55,462 nt of DNA from contig NZ_JADRHM010000006.1 of the NCBI RefSeq assembly GCF_018205345.1, forward strand, positions 1 through 55,462, in the 5' to 3' direction. The notes under the pieces are model-generated. The model ran no database searches, was not told the DNA's origin, and worked only from the letters and a program-made list of their open reading frames with translations. Positions 48,757 to 55,462 of the stretch are shown here, piece by piece. Source of the DNA: Fusobacterium sp. DD2. Its GTDB lineage: Bacteria; Fusobacteriota; Fusobacteriia; Fusobacteriales; Fusobacteriaceae. Within the stretch, counting starts at the first letter, position 1. The number at the start of each line of letters is the position of its first letter. Made by a program: the position numbers and the translations under genes.

Positions 48757-51356
48757 TGAAGAAAGTCTACTCATTTAACGAAGGAAACAAGGGAATGATA
48801 AACATTTTAGGTGGAAAAGGTGGAAACCTTGCTGAAATGTCAAAAATAGGTCTACCTATACCAGAAGGTATAATAATCTCTACAGATGCGTGTAAAGATT
48901 ATTATAAAGATGGAGAAAAAATTTCAAAAGAGCTTGAAAGTGAAATTCTAATTAAATTAGATGAGCTTGAGAAAAAAACAGGAAAACAATTTGGTGGAAA
49001 AAATCCGCTTCTTGTATCAGTTAGATCAGGGGCTCCAATCTCTATGCCTGGAATGATGGATACAATTTTAAATCTTGGGATGAATGATAAGACAGCAGAA
49101 AGCATGATTGAAATTTTTAAAGATGAAGATTTCGTATATCAGTCATACTATAGATTTATTCAGATGTTTTCAGAAATAGTAATGGGAATAGATAAAGATT
49201 TGTTCTTTGAAAAGAAAAGAGAAATGAAAGAGTCAAAAGACTTTACTCATCAAAAATTAATAGAAGCTGGAAAGAAAATATTTGAAGAAAAAACAGGACA
49301 AAAATTCCCTGAAGAACCAAAAGATCAATTATTCCTGGCAATTAATGCGATATTTAAATCATGGAATAATGAAAGAGCAATAGTTTATAGAAGAATTCAT
49401 AAAATAGATGATAATTTAGGTACAGCAGTAGTTGTTCAAGAGATGGTATTTGGAAACTTAAATGAAAAATCTGGAACTGGAGTTGCATTTACAAGAGATC
49501 CATCTACTGGAGAAAATCATGTATTTGGTGAGTACCTTCTTGAAGCTCAAGGTGAAGATATTGTTGCTGGTATAAGAACTCCAGAACCTATTGAAAGATT
49601 AAAAGAGCAACTACCAGAAATATATGATGAATTTATTAAACTTGCTGGTATTTTAGAAAAACACAATAAAGATATGCAGGATATAGAATTTACAATTGAA
49701 AATGGAAAATTATTCCTTTTACAAACTAGAAATGGTAAAAGAAGTCCATATGCAGCAGTTAAAATTGCAGTAGATATGGTAGAAGAGGGGCTTTTAACTC
49801 AAGAGGAAGCAATATTAAAAGTAGATGCAAATACACTTCCTCAACTGCTACATGGTAACTTTAAACCAGAAGCTGTGAAAAAAGCTACACTTTTAGGAAA
49901 AGGACTTCCTGGATCAGCAGGAGTTGCTATTGGAAGAGTTATGTTCTCATCAGAAAAAACAGATACTAGAGCAATGACAATACTTGTTAGAGAAGAGACT
50001 TCTCCAGAAGATATTAAAGGGATAAGTGAAGCAGAAGGAATTGTTACAGTAAAAGGTGGAGTTACATCTCATGGAGCAGTTGTTGCACGTGGAATGGGTA
50101 AATGCTGTGTAACTGGTTGTGGAGATATTAAAATAAATGATATTAAAAAAGAGATGTATATCAATGGATATACTGTTAAAGAGGAAGAGTATATCTCTAT
50201 CAATGGATATACTGGTGAGATATTCCTAGGTAAAGTTGAACTTAGTGCTCCTCAATTTGATGATAATCTTAAGAAATTTGTAAAATGGTGTCAGGAAATA
50301 AAAAGACTTAAAGTTAGAATGAATGCAGATACTCCTGCAGATGCAAAACTTGGTAAGAGCTTTGGAGCAGAAGGAATAGGACTTTGCAGAACTGAGCACA
50401 TGTTCTTCCAGGAAGATAAAATCTGGACAATAAGACAGATGATACTTAGTAAGGATCCGAAAGAGGTTGAAAAAGCACTGCATGAAATGCATGATATGCA
50501 GGTAAAAGATTTCTATGAAATATTTAAAGTTGTTGAAGATAATACTGTAATAGTAAGACTTTTAGATCCACCTCTACATGAATTTTTACCAAAAGAACCA
50601 AAGGATAAAGAGAAAATGGCAGAGATTTTAGGTGTATCTTTAGAAGAGATGGAAAGAAGAATAGTAAATCTTAAAGATGCTAACCCTATGTTAGGGCACA
50701 GAGGATGTAGACTTGCAGTAACACGTCCAGAACTTTATAATATGCAGGCTAGAGCAGTTATAGAAGCTGCAATAGAGTGTGCAAAAGAGGGAATTACAAA
50801 ACTTAAACCAGAGATAATGCTACCTCTTATTATAGGTGCTAAAGAACTACTATTTATTAAGAAGAATATAAAAGAAGAGATAGAAAAAGTATTAAAAGAG
50901 CATAATATCAGAATAGATTATAAGATAGGAACTATGATGGAAACACCTAGAGCTTGTCTTCTAGCTGATGAAATAGCAAGAGATGTAGATTTCTTCTCTT
51001 TTGGAACAAATGACCTGACTCAGACAACTATGGGACTTTCAAGAGATGACTCAGTTAAATTTATGACTGAATACTCAGAAAATGGAATATTAAAAGTTGA
51101 ACCATTTGCTACTATAGATGAAAGAGGAGTAGGAAAACTTGTTAAACTTGCTGTTGAACTTGGAAGAGGATCAAAACCTGAACTTGAAATTGGTATCTGT
51201 GGAGAACATGGTGGTGACCCACAAAGTATTGATTTCTTCGAAAGTGTTAAATTAGATTATGTAAGCTGTTCTCCATTTAGAGTATTGGTGGCAATAGTTG
51301 CAGCTGCACAAGCAAATCTAAAACAATATAAAGGGATAGACTATAAGTGGATTTAA
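48756..51356 (+). CDS. ppdK: Pyruvate, phosphate dikinase
   Basis: ATG at 48756 overlaps the ccpN stop (TGATG) and follows AGGGGG. 866 residues, the usual length. The order is ATP-grasp domain (LGGKGGNLAEMSK, VSVRSGAPISMPGMMDTILN), the swivelling phosphohistidine domain (GGVTSHGAVVARGMGKCCV) and the PEP/pyruvate TIM barrel (GAEGIGLCRTEHMFF, LMLPLIIGA-type region, GICGEHGGDP). It converts pyruvate, ATP and phosphate to PEP reversibly. With FBPase following, the operon supports gluconeogenesis; in anaerobes it can also make ATP from PEP. Confidence 0.97.
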   Translation: MKKVYSFNEGNKGMINILGGKGGNLAEMSKIGLPIPEGIIISTDACKDYYKDGEKISKELESEILIKLDELEKKTGKQFGGKNPLLVSVRSGAPISMPGMMDTILNLGMNDKTAESMIEIFKDEDFVYQSYYRFIQMFSEIVMGIDKDLFFEKKREMKESKDFTHQKLIEAGKKIFEEKTGQKFPEEPKDQLFLAINAIFKSWNNERAIVYRRIHKIDDNLGTAVVVQEMVFGNLNEKSGTGVAFTRDPSTGENHVFGEYLLEAQGEDIVAGIRTPEPIERLKEQLPEIYDEFIKLAGILEKHNKDMQDIEFTIENGKLFLLQTRNGKRSPYAAVKIAVDMVEEGLLTQEEAILKVDANTLPQLLHGNFKPEAVKKATLLGKGLPGSAGVAIGRVMFSSEKTDTRAMTILVREETSPEDIKGISEAEGIVTVKGGVTSHGAVVARGMGKCCVTGCGDIKINDIKKEMYINGYTVKEEEYISINGYTGEIFLGKVELSAPQFDDNLKKFVKWCQEIKRLKVRMNADTPADAKLGKSFGAEGIGLCRTEHMFFQEDKIWTIRQMILSKDPKEVEKALHEMHDMQVKDFYEIFKVVEDNTVIVRLLDPPLHEFLPKEPKDKEKMAEILGVSLEEMERRIVNLKDANPMLGHRGCRLAVTRPELYNMQARAVIEAAIECAKEGITKLKPEIMLPLIIGAKELLFIKKNIKEEIEKVLKEHNIRIDYKIGTMMETPRACLLADEIARDVDFFSFGTNDLTQTTMGLSRDDSVKFMTEYSENGILKVEPFATIDERGVGKLVKLAVELGRGSKPELEIGICGEHGGDPQSIDFFESVKLDYVSCSPFRVLVAIVAAAQANLKQYKGIDYKWI

Positions 51357-53305
51357 AAAGAGAAAATCCGGAATTAAAATATTTAAAGCTGCTATCAAGC
51401 AGATTTAAAAATATTCCTGATACTGCAACTGAGATAATAAACTTGCAGGCAATACTCAATCTACCAAAGGGAACAGAACACTTTTTAACAGATATTCATG
51501 GAGAATATGACGCTTTTAATCACGTTTTAAAAAATGGTTCAGGATCAATAAGAGCAAAAATAGATGATATATTTCAAGACACAATAGGAAATTTTGAAAA
51601 AAAAGAATTAGCAAGTGTGATATATTACCCTAAGGAAAAAGTAGAGTATGTATCAAAGACAATGATGAATATGGATAAGTGGTATAAAAAGATTATCTAT
51701 AGAATGATTGAAGTTTGTAGTGTTACAGCTTCAAAATACACTAGTTCTAAAGTTAGAAAAGCAATGACTAAGGATTTTGCCTATGTCTTGCAGGAAGTTT
51801 TGTATGAAAGAAGAGAGCTTCCAAATAGAAAGGAATATGTAGAGAGCATAATAGATACTGTAATTGCATTGGGAAGAGCTAAATACTTTGTAATAGCAAT
51901 ATCAAACTTAATACAAAGACTTACAATTGATAAACTGCATATAATTGGAGATATTTATGACAGAGGACCTTTTCCACATCGTATTATGGAAAAACTGATG
52001 GCACATCATAACGTTGACATTCAGTGGGGAAATCATGATATGCTATGGATGGGAGCTGCACTTGGAAATAAAGCATGTATAGCCAATGTAATAAGAATCT
52101 GTGCAAGATATTCAAATACAGATATATTAGAGGAAGGTTATGGTATTAACCTTCTTCCTCTTGCAAGATTTGTAATGTCAGAGTATAGAGATGACAAATG
52201 TGAAAGTTTTAAACCTAAAGATGGCAGCAATGATGAACTTATGTCAAAAATTCATAAGGGAATTTCAATTATACAGTTTAAAATAGAGGGAGAGATATCA
52301 AAAAGGCATCCAGACTTTAATCTTGAGGGACGTCAGTTATTGGATAAAATTGACTATGATAGGGGAATAGTTAATATAGATGGAAAAGAGTATAAACTTA
52401 ATGATACCAATTTTCCAACTATTGACAGGGAAGATCCATACAAATTAACTGATGAAGAGAAAATGGTAATGGATACTTTAACAAGATATTTTGTGCACAG
52501 TGAAAAGCTTCAAAGACATATCAAGTTTTTCTTGACACATGGTAGTATTTATCTAAAATATAATTCAAATCTATTATATCATGGATGTATACCACTTACA
52601 GAGAATGGGGATTTTCGTGAAGTGGTATTAAAGGGAAGAAAAGTAAAGGGAAAAAGTTATCTAGATGAAATAGAAGATATAGTGAGACAGGCATATTATT
52701 TTCAAAATAAAAATATAAAAAATAGTTATGAGATAGATTTTTTATGGTATCTGTGGTGTGGAAAAAATTCTCCACTATTTGGAAAGGATGCTATGAAAAC
52801 ATTTGAGAGATACTTTATAGATGATAAAGAATCACATACAGAAAATAAGAATCCATACTATACATTCTGCAATACAGAGGAAACTTGTAGAATGATATTA
52901 GAAGAATTTGGTCTTAATCCAAATATTTCTCATATAGTAAATGGACATATGCCAGTAAAAACTTTAAAAGGGGAAAAACCTGTGAAGGCCAATGGTAAAC
53001 TTTTTGTTATAGATGGTGGTTTTTCAAAGGCTTACCAAAGGCAAACAGGTATTGCAGGATATACACTTGTTTATAACTCATATGGACTTAAAATAATAAG
53101 CCATGATCCTTTTGAATCTGTAGAAAAAGCAGTTAGGGAAGGAAAGGATATTATCTCTTTTACTAGAATAGTAGAAGATACAAGTGTAAATAGAATAAGA
53201 GTTAAAGATACGGACATTGGAAAAGAGCTACAAAATCAGATAAATGATTTGAAAAAGCTGTTAATATGTTATAGACGTGGTATAATAATGGAGTCATACA
53301 GTTAA
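51347..53305 (+). CDS. fbp: Class III fructose-1,6-bisphosphatase
   Basis: GTG at 51347 overlaps the end of ppdK by 10 bases; AAAGGGA lies a little upstream. 652 residues with the metallophosphatase motifs of the Firmicute-type FBPase: FLTDIHGEYDAFNHVL, GDIYDRGP, WGNHDMLWMG and GHMPVKTLKGEKPVKANGK. It hydrolyses fructose-1,6-bisphosphate to fructose-6-phosphate, the committed step of gluconeogenesis. Operon with ccpN and ppdK. This class is restricted mainly to Firmicutes and some anaerobes, so it is a marker of lineage or old transfer. Confidence 0.96.
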   Translation: MDLKRENPELKYLKLLSSRFKNIPDTATEIINLQAILNLPKGTEHFLTDIHGEYDAFNHVLKNGSGSIRAKIDDIFQDTIGNFEKKELASVIYYPKEKVEYVSKTMMNMDKWYKKIIYRMIEVCSVTASKYTSSKVRKAMTKDFAYVLQEVLYERRELPNRKEYVESIIDTVIALGRAKYFVIAISNLIQRLTIDKLHIIGDIYDRGPFPHRIMEKLMAHHNVDIQWGNHDMLWMGAALGNKACIANVIRICARYSNTDILEEGYGINLLPLARFVMSEYRDDKCESFKPKDGSNDELMSKIHKGISIIQFKIEGEISKRHPDFNLEGRQLLDKIDYDRGIVNIDGKEYKLNDTNFPTIDREDPYKLTDEEKMVMDTLTRYFVHSEKLQRHIKFFLTHGSIYLKYNSNLLYHGCIPLTENGDFREVVLKGRKVKGKSYLDEIEDIVRQAYYFQNKNIKNSYEIDFLWYLWCGKNSPLFGKDAMKTFERYFIDDKESHTENKNPYYTFCNTEETCRMILEEFGLNPNISHIVNGHMPVKTLKGEKPVKANGKLFVIDGGFSKAYQRQTGIAGYTLVYNSYGLKIISHDPFESVEKAVREGKDIISFTRIVEDTSVNRIRVKDTDIGKELQNQINDLKKLLICYRRGIIMESYS

Positions 53306-53347
53306 TTATTACAAAAAATTAATAATTTCTTAATCTTATATTAAAAA

Positions 53348-53371
53348 ACATGTGTTATATTACATGTGTTA
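53348..53371. promoter_or_regulatory. Direct-repeat operator candidate before the FadL-like gene
   Basis: ACATGTGTTA occurs at 53348-53357 and 53362-53371, separated by TATT, so that ACATGT palindromes recur every 14 bp. A weak -10-like TATATT (53356-53361) lies between. A TetR-type gene follows the porin and may bind here. Confidence 0.5.
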
Positions 53372-53392
53372 CTAAAGAATATAGGAGGAACA

Positions 53393-54787
53393 ATGAAGAA
53401 GAAATTATTATTACTTGCATTGGCAACTGTAATGACTACTGCCGCTCATGCAGCGTCAATAGATCATATTCAAACATATACACCTGAGTACTTAGGTAAC
53501 CAGGCTCAAAACGGTATGATAAATGGTGCATCTGTTTATTATAACCCAGCTGGTCTTGTACATCTTAAAGATGGAACTTATGTGCATGCTGGTGCAGAGC
53601 TGGCTATTGGACATGAAAAGATGGAATACAACGGACATGAGTATAAAGCTATACTTTTACAACCAATTCCAAACTTTGCAGCTTATAGGGTACAGGATAA
53701 TTCAGCACTTTATTGGACATTTGGTGGAATTGGTGGAGGTGGAGACCTTAACTATAAAAGTGGAGTAGCTGGAACTGCTGTAATACCAGATTTGGTAAAT
53801 AGGGTAAATGGTTTTTCTCTTTTGACGAAAGGTGAATATGCTTTTCCTTTTAAAAACTTAACAGATAATGGTTCTTCAGCTGAAGGAAAAAATATATATG
53901 CTCAAACAACTATAGGAAAAGCTTGGGCATTTGATGACAAACTTTCAGTATCTGTTGGTGGTAGAGTGGTTTATGGACTTAGAAGTTTAAAAGGTAAAAT
54001 TAATCTTCAAGGGACTCCAGTGCAGCCAGGTAATCCTGTAATTGATGCATTTGCTAAAAATATTCATGCTGATATAGACTCTGAAAGAACTGCATGGGGT
54101 TATGGTTTCCAATTTGGACTAAACTATAAAGCTACAGAGAAATTAAACTTGGCAATGAGATATGACAGTAGAGTAAAACTTAATTTTAAAGCTAGTGGAA
54201 CTATGAATAATGTTCCATTATCTCAATTAGGACCTGACTTTTCAGATTTAGGATTTGGAAATTTCTATCCAGAATATATTCCAGGACATAAACAAAGAAG
54301 AGATTTACCAGCTATTCTTGCTTTAGGAGCATCATATAAAGTAACAGATGATTGGACAATGGCACTTGCTGGAAACTATTATTTTAATAAAGATGCTAAG
54401 ATGGATAGAATAGCAGGAAAAGTAGATTTAAAAGGAGTTGTCATCAATGGATTAGAAGCAGAGTACGACAATGGATGGGAAATAGCACTTGGGACAGAGT
54501 ATAAATTAAATCCACAGTGGGCTTTCCTTGGAAGTGTTAACTATGCAAATACTGGAGCTAAGAAAACTTCTTTTGACGATGTTGAGTATCCATTAAATTC
54601 ATTAACTTTAGGAACTGGTTTGAAATATAATCCAGATGAAGATACAGAGTGGGTATTCGCAATATCACACTTTATCTACTTTGAAAAAGGTGGCCATTTT
54701 AATGAAAAATACCATGGAGCTGTACCTAATCCAAAATATGATAAGAGTATAACAGCATTTGGACTTTCATATACAAAAAGATTTTAA
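53393..54787 (+). CDS. FadL/OmpP1-type outer-membrane protein
   Basis: ATG at 53393 is preferred (AGGAGG at 53383-53388) over an upstream in-frame start at 53366. 464 residues: a signal peptide (MKKKLLLLALATVMTTAAHA), then the FadL-family N-terminal hatch with ASVYYNPAGLVHLKDG, and a beta-barrel pattern to a C-terminal aromatic residue (SYTKRF). The family takes up long-chain fatty acids and other hydrophobic compounds through the outer membrane. It is linked with a TetR gene 37 bases downstream, which probably regulates it. Confidence 0.88.
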   Translation: MKKKLLLLALATVMTTAAHAASIDHIQTYTPEYLGNQAQNGMINGASVYYNPAGLVHLKDGTYVHAGAELAIGHEKMEYNGHEYKAILLQPIPNFAAYRVQDNSALYWTFGGIGGGGDLNYKSGVAGTAVIPDLVNRVNGFSLLTKGEYAFPFKNLTDNGSSAEGKNIYAQTTIGKAWAFDDKLSVSVGGRVVYGLRSLKGKINLQGTPVQPGNPVIDAFAKNIHADIDSERTAWGYGFQFGLNYKATEKLNLAMRYDSRVKLNFKASGTMNNVPLSQLGPDFSDLGFGNFYPEYIPGHKQRRDLPAILALGASYKVTDDWTMALAGNYYFNKDAKMDRIAGKVDLKGVVINGLEAEYDNGWEIALGTEYKLNPQWAFLGSVNYANTGAKKTSFDDVEYPLNSLTLGTGLKYNPDEDTEWVFAISHFIYFEKGGHFNEKYHGAVPNPKYDKSITAFGLSYTKRF

Positions 54788-54824
54788 TGAAAATGTTTTA
54801 TAAAATATAAAGAGGAGGAGAGGA

Positions 54825-55397
54825 ATGCCTAAGAAATCAATATTTACCAAAGAGCAGGTTTATCAAAAGGCTTTTGAGCTTTTTAAAGCCAATGGGATAG
54901 ATGGTATTAGCGCTAGAAATCTTGCCAAATCACTTAAATCATCACCTGCACCTATATATAGTTTTTATGCCTCTATAGATGATTTGAAACAGGAACTATT
55001 AGAAAAAGCTAAAGAACTGTTTCTTGATTATGTAAATCGCGAGCCAACAGACCTTATATTTCTTAATATTGGGATGGGCATATGTATATTTGCAAGGGAT
55101 GAAAAAGAATTTTTTCAGGCAATCTTTTTGAAAGAGAGTTTAGGTAAAAGAAATGAGATAATTAGACAGTTTAGAGATCTGATAAAAAATGAGATGTCTA
55201 AAGACAAAAGATTTGAAGGGTTAGATGAGGAGTTTAAAACAAAACTTTACATGGATGCCTGGATGTATGCTCATGGATTCGCAACTCTTATAGCTACCAA
55301 TTATTATGAAAGTATTACAGATGAAGAGATTAAAGAGAGATTGATGGAAGGCGCAGCTACAATGATATATAAAAGACTTGCCGACTACAAAAAATAA
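54825..55397 (+). CDS. TetR/AcrR-family regulator
   Basis: ATG at 54825 follows GAGGAGAGGA. 190 residues: an N-terminal helix-turn-helix (VYQKAFELFKANGIDGISAR then NLAKSLKSSPAPIYSFYAS) with the standard TetR pattern, and a helical ligand-binding domain. It lies 37 bases after the FadL-like gene with no terminator between, so the two are probably co-transcribed and the regulator may respond to a hydrophobic ligand carried by the porin. The repeat at 53348-53371 is a candidate operator. The ligand is unknown. Confidence 0.9.
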   Translation: MPKKSIFTKEQVYQKAFELFKANGIDGISARNLAKSLKSSPAPIYSFYASIDDLKQELLEKAKELFLDYVNREPTDLIFLNIGMGICIFARDEKEFFQAIFLKESLGKRNEIIRQFRDLIKNEMSKDKRFEGLDEEFKTKLYMDAWMYAHGFATLIATNYYESITDEEIKERLMEGAATMIYKRLADYKK

Positions 55398-55422
55398 TAT
55401 AAAAGAAAAAGGACTACACATC

Positions 55423-55462
55423 TGATGCGTACCCCTTTTACTGGACAAACAGTAAAGGGGGT
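55423..55462. mobile_element. Possible insertion-sequence end, cut by the window edge
   Basis: The last 40 bases read TGATGCGTACCCC and then an inverted repeat (ACCCCTTTTACTG 55431-55443, CAGTAAAGGGGGT 55450-55462) with ACTGGACA between. This looks like the left end of IS3/IS150-type elements, whose transposase would lie beyond the window. A strong terminator for tetR is the alternative. Confidence 0.35.

Noticed and set aside
1-55462. CRISPR array or restriction-modification or toxin-antitoxin module
   Set aside because: No regularly spaced direct repeats of CRISPR type and no recognisable methylase, nuclease or toxin pair; the iterons are too short and close.

Overview
The window suits a low-GC, diderm anaerobe of the phylum Fusobacteriota, most likely the genus Fusobacterium. 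The reasons are the very A+T-rich sequence, an ExbB/ExbD/TonB system and a FadL-type outer-membrane protein (so an outer membrane), Firmicute-like features (CcpN-type repressor, class III fructose-1,6-bisphosphatase, YybS-rplI-dnaB order), and a long TPR protein with a DUF116 protein. Species cannot be fixed by eye.

Bases 1 to about 24.7 kb are the right part of a temperate podovirus-like prophage; its integrase and repressor are not visible and probably lie to the left. Layout: (a) 1-1023, an early region with a perfect consensus promoter overlapped by an operator-like palindrome, small genes, a tRNA-like element without an anticodon arm, a KTSC protein on the minus strand and an intact tRNA-Lys; (b) 1130-3663, a replication module with a RepA_N initiator carrying six in-frame iterons, a probable helicase loader, a RusA-like resolvase and small proteins; (c) 3669-4623, two membrane proteins in a self-contained promoter-to-terminator cassette; (d) 4656-23970, a late operon: promoter plus immediate terminator, TerS, TerL, portal, scaffold, capsid, a collagen/S74 tail fibre, amidase-holin-spanin-like lysis genes, adaptor, nozzle, and three large proteins in the order and size range of T7 internal core proteins gp14-gp15-gp16; (e) a minus-strand membrane protein and a gene-free edge with a tandem 11-bp repeat.

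The host chromosome follows. Rightward: lepA; uvrA-ruvA-thioredoxin-like; and an AGCS sodium:amino-acid symporter. Leftward: an NhaC antiporter, and then a tightly packed 13-gene set (47194 down to 34116) with one clear promoter at its head. That set joins DUF116, a giant TPR protein, ExbB-ExbD-TonB, a degenerate NtrC-like regulator, dnaX, a YybS-like membrane protein, rplI, dnaB, the tRNA-hydroxylation protein TrhP and a small exported protein. Thymidine kinase has its own leftward promoter.

The right end holds a gluconeogenic operon, CcpN-type repressor - pyruvate phosphate dikinase - class III FBPase, whose promoter region has three GTGCAC palindromes. It is followed by a FadL-like porin and a TetR regulator, and the window stops in what may be the end of an insertion sequence.

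Items most worth a second look: the tRNA-like element without an anticodon arm, the late promoter-terminator RNA (possible antitermination), the T7-like ejection core in a temperate fusobacterial prophage, the NtrC-like protein lacking Walker B, GAFTGA and sensor II residues, and the CcpN-type operators.
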